Below, one piece after another: positions 40,901 to 52,900 of a stretch of 64,000 nucleotides of DNA (positions within the stretch are counted from its first letter, which is position 1; each line of letters starts with the position of its first letter). The translations under genes and the position numbers were made by a program. Under the pieces are notes generated by a model. It was not told the DNA's origin. It made no database searches and saw nothing but the letters and a program-made list of their open reading frames with translations. The DNA lies in the NCBI GenBank assembly GCA_005406025.1, contig BGZK01000009.1, positions 62,001-126,000 on the forward strand, read 5' to 3'. This stretch comes from Eumeta japonica. Taxonomy: Eukaryota; Arthropoda; Insecta; Lepidoptera; Psychidae.

Positions 40901-43900
40901 TCACTTGGAGTATATACATATAAGATCAGGGTTCTTCATAAAGCACAACACAATGTGATTCATCTAAAACAGAGATTTATTTATGAAATACAAATCAGTT
41001 TCACATGAAATATAACAATTGAAAAGAAAAATAATAAAAGGTGGTTACCTAAAACAGAGAATCGACAATTAAATGTTCATGCCTTACTCATCTTATTACA
41101 AAACTTCAATCGTCTTTTGCACAATAGACTTAGGTAAATTCACAACGATAACTTTATATAACACTTAATTTTAAAGAAAGAAAACCACGTTTATTTTACT
41201 AATCATAATTCGGTCTTGTTTCTTTTCTCTTACTCGTGGCTCCCTCTTGTCAATGTCATTGTCATTGTCAACGTCATTATCAACATCACAAAGGTTTCAT
41301 CACCCCTAGGGTGTGCAATTTTTATAAGTAGAGAAGAGAAAAAAATTGTGTGCAAAACTTATTAATCAAATAAGTACAGGGATGAGCTTTGTGACATGAT
41401 ACAATCAAGAGATCTTGAACCTCGACCAGTATTTATCTTAAAACAGAATCTGATATTTTTCTTCAATTATAAAGGGACCAATTCTAATTTCATCCAACTT
41501 TTTTTTGTTTAATTTGTTTCCATAATCCACATATACCTTATCTCCTTTTTTAAAATCATGTTGTAATCTATTTTTGGCAAATAAAGTTTTATTATATTCA
41601 TGCGATTTTATTGACCTTTTTAGTGCTACTTTCCTGTCTTCCTCTAAACTTTTTGTTAATAACTGTCTTTCTTTTAATTCATTTGGTAGCAAGTCTGTGG
41701 ACTCACCTGATAGCAAGTATTTAGGAGAAAATCCTGTTACGGAATGGTTAGTTTCATTGTATCTATTTCTACATTCTTCTGCTACTTTTGACCAATTTCC
41801 TTTTCCATTAGATTCATTCATTTTGCATCTTATTTTGTTTACAATAGTCTGGTTTAACCTTTCGTTTAAACCATTTGAGAATGGCGCATCTACCGCAGTA
41901 AGTATTAATTGAATATTTCGGTTCTTAAGGTAATCCCTAAACTCAATCGAATTAAAAGCTGGATATTGATCAGAGAGTAAGATGTCTATTGTTTCCTCTT
42001 GAGGAATTTTTTCTATGAGTTTAATAAAATCTCGAGCATGTTGATTCTTAGAACACAGGATATATGCATATCTCGTGAAGTGGTCTACTAGTAGATGTAG
42101 ATATCTTTTAGTTGATCTTTGACCCCCAAATCCTCCTATTGTATCCAATGAAATTATTTGAAAGGGTCTAGTCGCTGGACCTAATTGTGACATAAAACCA
42201 TATTTTCTATTTAATCTTGTTTTATTTTTTATGCATATTTCGCAGTTTTTGCATATATATTTAATATTTTCTGATAGGTTGGGTGCAGTATAAAATGGTT
42301 TTATTTTAGATTCTATTTGATTTATTCCAGCATGACAGTATCTTTCATGGGTCTTTTTTATTATAGTTTTGCTGTAATCTTCACTAAGTATTATTTTTTT
42401 TCTGTTATTCTTACGTTTTTATAATAAATTCCATCTTCTAACATAATATTTTTTCAAGTTTTGAATTTGCAAATTTTGTGTTTGATCATACTTTATGTCC
42501 TGAATATCAATAATATTTACCATTCTTAAGTTATCTTCATTATTTGAATCAATGTCCATTACTGGGTTTCTGCTAAGACAGTCTGCTTCTGTATTATTTT
42601 TCCGGGAAAATATTTTATTTCGCAATTATACTGTGACAGGTAAAGTGACATATCGCCTAATTCGTCATCAGGTCTGTTTTTATGTTTAGGTTTTCTAAAG
42701 GCTTATGATCTGTATAAACAGTAAAATGGTTTCCTATTAACCAATGTTGCCAAAATTTTATGCTCTCTTTTGGCTAAGCATTCCAAAAATATAGCTTTTT
42801 ATTTTTGTGAATTATTTAATTTTTAGAAAAATATGCTACTGGCTTTTCTTGACCATCGTGCTGAATTTGTTTTAAAACTGCTCCTATTCCTACGACACTA
42901 GCATCTGTATAAATTAATATTGGGGCTTGTGGATCATAAATAGCTAGTATTGGCTTGGAACATAAAAGTCTTTAACTTTTGGAATGCATCCTCACACTGT
43001 TCTGTCCAAGTAAATTTCTGATCTTTTTAGCAATGTATGTAAAGGATTAAGAACTATTGAGACATTTGGAATGTATTTTCCATAAAATTAATTTTTCCTA
43101 AAATTGGCGTATTTGTTTTCTATTTTGAGGAGCAGGAAAATCATTTATTGATTTTAAATTGTCTTTTAGAGGTGTAATCGTATTTCTTTGTATTATATGA
43201 CCTAAGTACTTAACAGAATCACATGCAAATTTACATTTTGTTAATTTTAGCCTAAAACCTTCTTCTTGAATAGCGTCTAACAATTTTCTTAAGTGTGTTA
43301 TATGTTCATCGAATGTCTTAGAAAAGATTAATATATCGTCAATAAAATTCACTGCAAATCCTGTCAAACCATTTTTCTTATAATATTTCCCAAAATCCGT
43401 TGAAATATGGCTGGTGATGTCTTAAGACCAAAGGGTAGACAGGTCCACTGGTAATGACCTTCTTGGGTAACAAAGGCAGTTTTGTGTCGGTCTGTAATTC
43501 TTAAAGGAATAGACCAAAATGCTGAATTTATATCAAGAGTTGTATAATACTTACAATTTATTGTTCTTGTTATTAAATCTTCTATGAGAGGAAATGGTTG
43601 TGATTGAGGTATTATTATTTTATTTAAATCTCTGAAGTCTATGCATAGTCTGCTTTTTACCTTCATCCCTCTTAAAAGCTAAAGTAACCGGTGCTGCAAA
43701 GGACTGTAAGATTCTTCAATTAATTCATGTTTTAATAGTTGTACGATTTGATCTTCTATTTCTATCTTGTCTTGAAGTGAACATCTATATGGTCTTTTAT
43801 AGCAATATTTTTCTACTTGCAAATCTATACAGGCTTCGTGCTTCTTCACTTTTCCTGTGTCATATTTATTTTTAGCAAAATTTCTGTGTAGCTATTCAAT

Positions 43901-46900
43901 AATATGTTTATCTGTTTTCTTTGGTCGATGTTTAAGTATTCTGTATCTATACTAAATTTGTTTGTATCTATCCCTTCATTAAAGTTTACTTCATATTCTT
44001 TATCTTCCGTGTTTGTTTCCATATTTTTAATCTCATTGCTTTCATTTTTACCATTTGTTGTGAAGTCATATATTTTCTGTACTTGAATATTCAAATTCTC
44101 ATCATGAGTTAATCCAAATTTATGTATTGAATCTAGTCCTAGTATTAGATCATACTCAAAATTTTCATTTTCAAAGATAAATGCATTTATTTTAGTCTTC
44201 TTGTGTAATAATTCTGCATCTAGTGTAATAAAACCTTTAGTTTTACCCCCCTCCACTTATTGTTTTTATTGTGTTATAACAGTAATTTGGCTTCATATCT
44301 GTCACCTGAACTAGTTTTGAGTTTATTAAAGATATGCGTGAACCAGGGTCATATAACCCCTTAACTTCTAATGTATTGTTTAACAACACCGCAATCTCAA
44401 TTAGTGGAGGGAATTCTAGTTTTTTTGGATCTTCATTACTTAGTTCAACTTGTAATATTGAATTAGAATTAAGATTTTTATCATTGATTGTCTTCTTTTC
44501 ATAGCTATACCAGCAAACATTCTCTGGATGAAATCTATTTAATTTTCCTTTATTTTCACAAATCCTGCACGCTGTTTTGTCACCTCTCTTCATTTCTTGT
44601 TTGTAGTATTTTTTTTCTGTGCTGAAGATTTTCTTTGTCTCAATTTTTCTTGTTTGATTTTCTAGTCCTCTTATGCAGTTATATAAGTCATTTACTTCTT
44701 GAAGATCTTCTCTGTCTATTCTATCCATAATGAAGTTCGGTAGACCAATGGCGATCAAATAAATCAGGGTTTGTGTATCTATTGATTTGTTTATCTCTAG
44801 TAAGAGTCTCTCTTTTTTAAGAGCATATTCCAACATTGATCCTTGTATGTATTTAAAATTCATAGCGTACCTTATTGGTGACCAGCTTTTATCGACAAAT
44901 GTTTCAATTAAACTTTTCTTCCATACAAGCCAATCTGAATCTATAGTATGTTTGATAATCATTGAGGTGTACCAATCGGTACAAGTATCTTCAAAAGTAA
45001 TCTTAAAATTTCTACTTTTGCAGGTCTGTATCTATTTGTAAACGTGTACATTCACTTTCGAAAGTATCTAACCATTGTTTAACATTCGTTGTATTTCTTG
45101 AAAATTTCTGTATTGAAAATTCTGTAGCTAATCTTGTCTTATTTTCTGTTTTTCTTGACAACGTCGGTGCCGTTGATGACGACTCATAACTTTGTTCTAA
45201 TTTTTCAAGTAAAAACCCATCAAATTGTAAGTTGTCATCATCTAAATATGTTGATTTCATTTCCTTGGTTAATGTTATCCAAACCTGTCTCTTGTCATGC
45301 CTTTTCTGGAGAGATTTTTTTATTTTGTCGAATATTTCATGCTTTATTATTTCTTTGTGTAAATGCACTGCTTGATACTCTCTAGGCACCACAAAGGTTT
45401 GGTTTTGTGTATCCGTAATAGAGGTTATAGCATAAATATTCGTCTTATTATCTTCTGGTTTTGCTTTTACAATAAACTCAAATCGTAATTTCTCCATTTT
45501 ATAGGTTAACCGTGTGTTTGTTTCTGCACGCGTAATAATTGTCGATTTATAAGATCAGGGGTTCTTCATAAAGCACAACACAATGTGATTCATCTAAAAC
45601 AGAGATTTATTTATGAAATACAAATCAGTTTCACATGAAATATAACAATTGAAAAAGAAAAATAATAAAAAGGTGGTTACCTAAAACAGAGAATCGACAA
45701 TTAAATGTTCATGCCTTACTCATCTTATTACAAAACTTCAATCGTCTTTTGCACAATAGACTTAGGTAAATTCACAACGATAACTTTTATATAACACTTA
45801 ATTTTTAAAGAAAGAAAAAACCACGTTTATTTTACTAATCATAATTCGGTCTTGTTTCTTTTCTCTTACTCGTGGCTCCCTCTTGTCAATGTCATTGTCA
45901 TTGTCAACGTCATTATCAACATCACAAAGGTTTCATACATATATACATACATAATCAAGTTAATAAAAAACTTTTGAAGAAAAAAATTATCTTTTTATTA
46001 AAAATTGTAATTATTTTCTTAAATGAACATATAGCGCGGAAAAATGAATATAGAGAGCGAAGGCCGTTTTCATAATCACTCCTCGGTGTATTAATCAATT
46101 GGAATAATAGTCTGTTCATTTAAAAGTTGTTTATTGTAATTGTGAGAATAAAATAAACAAGATTTTTGTATATGATCTAATTATACGATAATCGTTAAGG
46201 AAATGTAAAAATTCTAACTTTTCTAAACACACATAAAAAAGTCCACAATAATGTTTGTAGTATTAAATAGAATTATACCACACAACCATAATACGAACAA
46301 CATTTGTATTTTTATAGTAATCATGCAAACGATATCATAGTATTGGAGTCAGTGGTATTTTGAGAAATATAGCATTGAATATGGGTACTCTTAGAAATAA
46401 TCTAATAACAGCTGACTGTCATATCCGCCCAAAACGACGTTGGCCGTAATGTGAGTATGTTAAGTGACATATTCCTTAGCAACTATTCATTAAATGACAA
46501 CAATTTCTTCGGTAAAATTGATATAAGATCGTCCAAGTTTTCAGAAAGAACGTATGATCCTATCCCTTTCATAGAAAAACAATATACTTTCCTTTGCACT
46601 GAAAAAAGTTGACAGTCCCATTGCGTATTGTGTGAGAGTTTCGTTATAGAACATTAACAAAAGGTAATAATCTCTGAAATTTCCGAAATTTTCAGGTTTA
46701 CAGGCACAGTTTCTTGGCCCGATACGCAGCCGTAAACACGGACAGCGGCGTCGCGACCAACATCGGCCCGGTCGGCGTCAGTGAAGAGGACGCGTATTTG
46801 CAAAACTTCGTGTGGGGCCCGTCCGGCACGGCCTGTGCCTTCGTGTACCTGAATAACGTCTACTATAAGAGCAGCCTGAACGCGGACGCCGTGCAGCTGA

Positions 46901-49900
46901 CGACCACCGGCACCAGCAACATCATCTACAACGGGATACCCGACTGGGTTTACGAAGGTGAACAGCTTGTGAACGATTTTGTCGCTTGGAAACAGCTCGA
47001 ATAAGCTCCGTCTTTATTGCTTTCAGTTCGGGAATTCAACCGTCCCAGTTCTTTTCTATGCAGTTGCATAGAAAAAAAAGGAAGTTACTCCCAAAATGCA
47101 TTTAACTGACTTTCGGCTGTCGATCGTTGTAATGGTTTAATTTATTCTAATGACTAATACATTATACATGATTATGTGTACTGGAGACACAGCTGAAGAG
47201 AAGACACAACTTTCTAACATCCAAGAGCTGTCCCAAATACAAAAACTGGACTGGAAGTGCTGTTTTCACACGCCTACCCATAGCTAAAGATGGGTTTGAC
47301 AAAATTAAAAGGGAAAATCGCATGAGCATTTGCACGCACACACAGATTTACCGCATCTAGCTTGTAATGTTGATGTTATTCCTATTTGTTTAAAAATTAT
47401 CCGTTCAATGGACTATGATTTAGTGGTCGACGATTTTGAAATAACGATGACGAAACGTATGTCGAAAATTGTTTAAATTCAAAGCAAAAAATACAAATGA
47501 TGTCACCAAATAGAAGAACCAGGATAAAATATGAAAAGCCTTTTTTATGAAAATATTTTGTTTACAGAAGTATTATCTAACTATGAAAAAATGGTTGACC
47601 GTACATGGCCTTATACAAATTGAGGTATTTTACCTTGGAAGAGAAAACACCTTCGTAATTAGCTAGGGTATTATTCTCGGGTCATGTGACTTAAAGTCTC
47701 ATGCGATAAAATAAAAATATGCTGATGAAAAAATACTCAAACGCAATCTATAATTTGTACTCTCGGGTGCCTCGTACGATATATTTTACGTAACTACGTA
47801 TCGTACGAGACAACTGAGGATACGCGACAACTGAGGATATGAGACACTGAATCACATAATCTGAGAATCAGCCCCCTGGTCTTTTATAGCGAACGTGGCG
47901 ATTGACGGATGAATAATATCAATGATTTTTATTTACTATTACTTTACGATATGGATATTAATTCTATTGATAAATTTTTTTTTCACTCTGTTCCGTTTTG
48001 CCGTATACGTATAAATGAAATATAACTTTACTGATCAATCATCTGTAAGTAACGTACGCTTTAAAACTGATTAATGATCTGTCAAGACTTTACTCCATTT
48101 AATGTTATACCTATGGCAAAACCTCGTTACAACATGTACCCTGGGGAACTAAATTAAGACGGCGCTTCAAACAGCCCTTACGTGTTTATGCATTCAAGGT
48201 TACTTTGAAGCTTTGATTTTTCTCTCGGCATCAATCGCTCTGTGATCTGATGATGCCCATGCAGTGTGAAGGGAGATTGTTCAGATTTGTATACATCCGA
48301 TTGCTTACTTAAGCTGTTTAGAACAGAGATTTCGATCAAAGAAAATAACGAAAACACCACCGAAATATACGTACAAATCCTACCACTAAGAACTCCACTC
48401 GACCTCCGTCCTAAATGCCCCATCGTATCTCTGGAGCATTTATAGCGATCTGAACTCCTTTAACTTGTCGTTATTTAGCCTTTATAAGATCACGTCTCGA
48501 TCAACTCCAAGAATCGACATTGCGAGCTCGAATCGTCTCGAATGTAAAAATAAGTTTTAAAGCGTACCTATAATTTTGCTCCCCAGTGTATTTCATATCA
48601 TAACGTAAAAAAAGAATTTGTAAAATTTCAATATCTTCATTGCTCTGAAATGTTCGTTTGCCTGTATTTTCAGAGGAGGTCTTCTCCTCGAACATAGCGC
48701 TGTGGTTCTCACTCGATGGCAGCAAGATGTCCTACGCTACGTTCAACGACGAAATGGTTCGAGTAATGCGTGTCCCGCACTACGGCGTGCCGGGTTCCGT
48801 AGCTTATCAATATACAGAGCATCACGAGATAAGATATCCAAAGGTAAGGTATAACACGAATAATGTGCACTTTCTGATATTTCTGATTATTTGAAGATTT
48901 ATTTCACGTATTTATGAAATGAATATTTCTGCGATGCCATTTGAGAAGGTAATATTGTTCTGTAAGTTTAATATGCAAGTCTAACGTACATTAAAGAAAA
49001 TCGAAAAAAACCGAAATTTTAGCTCCGAATGTATTAAATTTTTCGTATTAATTTGTATTTTGTGTAAATTTTATACTATTTGTATTAATTTATATGTTAA
49101 TATAAATTATAATTGTATTAATTTATAATTATATATATATATATATATACATATATAATTGTATTAATTATAATTTTAATTGTATTCATTTATATGTCAA
49201 TATAAATTATAACAATCGATCATTGCGCCCTCGCACGACTCGGGAACAATTCCCATTTTGCATTGTGCACTCGACTATATTTACTCCGATATTTACCTAG
49301 ATCCGTTATAAAAGGTATTTATATTTCAGATATCACTAGGAAGTTCTCTAATGAATTCAATTCCGGACTTATTACAATACTTTTGGATGATAAACATATT
49401 ATATATTTTTTAAATTAAGGTATATTTCATTTAAATACAGGACTAGCAGTCACCCGCTTGGTTTATTGAGCATTATACGTGTTATGAAAGTAAATAAAGG
49501 AGTTGAACTTGAGTGGCGAAGGTTGTGTATGATGAATATTTTATCTACAATATTATTTTTTAAGTCTGACTCAAATTTATGGTAACTTAAACAACTCCAA
49601 GTATAAATCTGTACGCAAATTATTGCGAGATTAAGATTTTGTTTTAAGATCACAAACTCATTGTAGATGTTTCTGTATGATTAATAACTTTTTTATTTTA
49701 TTCAAAATTTTAGGTTAAGTAGTTTTGGATATAAGAGGGGAATGGTAATTTTTTATGTATTTTCTTAAATAGCTTTAACAATATTTATGGTATTTAATAT
49801 TTAATTTTAAAGGTATCGAATATATCAAAGAAATGCGACCATAACAGTAAGACTTTTCATTTAATCTGTCACAAGGTACATTTATTATATATTTATTTTT

Positions 49901-52900
49901 AATATTTTCCAATTTGCACCTTAAAAACGACCCCCGTTTTAAAAATGCATTTACTTATGTTACACTTTCATTTTTGTGTCATAAAATTCGTATGTGTACC
50001 AATTTTTAACGTAATTGGTTTAATACATTTGGAGTAAATTGGCTGTGATAGGCGAACAGTGATCCTATCAGGTTTCTTTTTAATTACGTCGCATGGAGTT
50101 CTAAGAATGTGAAGATATTCAATTAATAAATAGCCCAAACTATAGATGTGTAAAAAAGAGAAGATGCACAGTTGTGTACTATTTGGATGGCGTAAAATGG
50201 CTCAAAATATACATTTCGTCTTTGTCTTACATTTTATAATAGCATTTTGTAGTGCCAAAGAAAAAGAAGGGAAGGAACATTATTCATCTTTTTTTTTTTG
50301 GAATGGGTTTTATTTGCATTAGTTTCTATTTTTCATTTCAAGAAGTACAATAAACTTAATATTAATACGATTTAATACGTTATACGATATTTACGAGGTA
50401 CTCTGCATAGTGAATGCTTTTTAAAATTAGGTACAACTCTTAAGATTCAATTTCACCAACCAATGTAAACAATCGACAAGCAACCAGTCGACTTGTTAAT
50501 TAAAGCCGGTGAAATTTGGTCTAAATGAGTTCGGGATTTTGATTGCACACGTTTACCAAAATCAGAAACTGAAAAGGGATAGCAACACTTTCATTAAATA
50601 AAACGACAGGGTCGGTACGGCAGATCGAAACGGTAAACGATTGAATCTGCGTCCAGGTAAACTGAACCGCGAAATAATTTGACGAGATATGAATAGTTAT
50701 ATAAAATTTTCTAGAACAATCACAAACGAAAGATTTATAATGTGGGAATAATTGGAATCGAAGCCGGCACGGGCGGATGCTGGGGCCGGTGAAAGTGTGC
50801 CGGGCGATGTATGAGCACTTGTTTGTGTTTGCGTAACCGCGCAATCGGGCCGGCGTGGTTCTTTTGCCGCAATCGGCGTGAGCACTTGATGTGTTTGATG
50901 TTTCGTAAGCTATAACTTATTTTTCGTCTCTGTGGAATAATTTTGCGATGTAGCCTCCTAACGCCTCTTAAGCCTCATTAATAATTCAACGGAGATCGAT
51001 TCCTGCAGAGTCCTCGGCAATATCGACTATTTGAATAATGCCCTTAATCCGACTATGGAAATAGGTTATCGAACACGACGACCTGATGAGGTGAGACACA
51101 TCGTATTTTCGATGTTATTTACGGTACAAATATACGAATTTCGTTTTGATATTCAATCGGCGATTCAATTTCAAATTCCTTATGTTATTATAAATATTGA
51201 ATATCTCTAGATACTGAAGCGTATTTAACCTTTACGATGTTGATTCATTTAATTATTTTATTTTAAATTGTGTTATAATCATCAGTATTTAATATTCGTT
51301 ACTACATTACATTGTTTATACAAAATCCATTCAAATGAAATTAAAGTCAAATCAAATTTCGTCAATGCAAATAATATTGAATATCGTTTTTTATGCAATA
51401 TTCATACAAAATAATACGATATAAACACGAAAAAAGAGAGGAAAAAAAATTAGTATGAAATTTTGAAGTTCGTATGTTCAGTTGCTAATAGTCTAGCGAA
51501 TCACTACTACGTTTCTGTGTCATAAGACATTTAAAAAAATAAATTATATTTTCACTTTCAATTTAACATAATAACTCATTTTTGCTTATCCAAAAATGTT
51601 AATGCTATTTGATCAATATATGTTTTCTATGTTGTTCAAAGTTTTTTGAACTAAGTATATATATATATATATTATAAAATTTGTCTTGATAACCCATGCG
51701 TTTAGTTGAGGAACTAAACTAATTTACACACAAAACTACCGACATATATATAAGTTTAATGCGTAGAAATGCCGATCATATTAATAAAGATTATTTATAT
51801 GTTTTTTAATAGAAAATTAAAATAATTTTCAGTCGGGTACCACCAATCCGACAGTGTCGGTGACGCTGGTGGACCTCAGCACCCGCAGCGGGGACGTCTA
51901 CACGGCGCCCGGCGAGTTGGACCAGTGAGCCGCTTTTGCTTACCTTTATTTTCGTATTCTTTAAACAGACCAAAATTTAAATAATTAACGTATGAAAATA
52001 ACTGAGAGACGAAAGAATAATAAAAAAAAAGATTTCTCTAGTTAATATGTATCGAGATGAAACTTATGCCTAATATACTTTGACTGTAACGCTGGCGTGA
52101 TGGTGTTATTATGGTGATTTTAAAAAACAGAGAGAAGTAGAAATTTTGTTGCTAAATCTTCTCATTGGTACGTAATATTGAAAGAATAATTGTCAGATTT
52201 GTCAGGAAAGTGTGGTTAAACTATGTATAAAATGCATTATGGAGAAAAAGTTGCACGCCCAACCGCAAAATTAATTACAAATTTCTTTTGCGGCCGATAG
52301 ATGTACTTGCAATATATAGTATTAAGATTATAGGGTTAGCGAGTACCATAATTTAGAAGATAAATTAAGAAATCCGAAAAAATATAAAATTATTAAAAAA
52401 ACCGACTTAAATATTAATAAAACCGAAATAAAATAAAAAATTATTAATGCATATACGCTACTAAAGAACATTTACTGCGGCGTGCTTCAAACTCTCATTT
52501 GCAACAGTCAACAGCTAACTATTAAAGTAAATAACTAAGCGTATCAAAATATCTTTAAGACTAACGTAGTCAATTGTCAATTATGAAGTTAATAAAAACG
52601 TATTTTGACATGTTTAGTTTTAAATTTAACAATTAATTATTTCAAACGAGAGTTTGAAGCACACCGCTAATAGTCTTTCCAAATTGTTCATTTTAATCAA
52701 TAACAATATAATTTTCCAGGCCCATACTGCTTTCCGTAACTTTCGTCGGCAACGACAGCTTGGCGCTGGTGTGGACGAACCGGGTGCAGAACAGCATGAT
52801 TGTCGTTCTATGCTATAGCGGTCAAACACAGTGCAGCCAGGTGATTAATCCCTCATAGCCAGAACTTAGATATGTACTTTAAAAGGTGCTATGCACCATG

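Larger units (their letters stand above)
40921..45935 (-). mobile_element. Ty3/gypsy LTR retrotransposon, antisense in intron 4
   Basis: About 5.0 kb between direct LTRs, flanked by TACATA on both sides (40915-40920 and 45936-45941); one or two bases are ambiguous at the left edge. On the minus strand the order is gag with a zinc knuckle, aspartic protease, reverse transcriptase, RNase H and integrase, which is the Ty3/gypsy order. Only about 140 bp separate the integrase stop from the 3' LTR, so there is no envelope gene. Frames are broken in several places, all checked breaks lying in homopolymers. A short purine-rich tract (RC of CACCCCT) adjoins the 3' LTR. I could not recognise a standard tRNA primer-binding site next to the 5' LTR. 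Confidence 0.93.
35194..46695 (+). other. Intron 4 of the DPP4-like gene (11.5 kb)
   Basis: The longest intron; the others range from about 0.25 to 3 kb. About 5 kb is an antisense LTR retrotransposon. The rest holds an unclassified repeat at about 37,920-38,790, a LINE tail near 40,740-40,920, a perfect hairpin at 37,859-37,897 and two GC-rich patches (36,830-36,935 and 37,190-37,270). I see no further coding exon in it. Confidence 0.85.

Noticed and set aside
41299..41438. Search for an envelope gene between integrase and 3' LTR
   Set aside because: Only about 140 bp is available, so the element is not an env-bearing errantivirus.
41574..41912. 112-residue plus-strand frame in the retrotransposon
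   Set aside because: Antisense shadow of the integrase.
46702..46703. Alternative acceptor for exon 5
   Set aside because: Using this AG shifts the reading frame and destroys the Arg-His motif.
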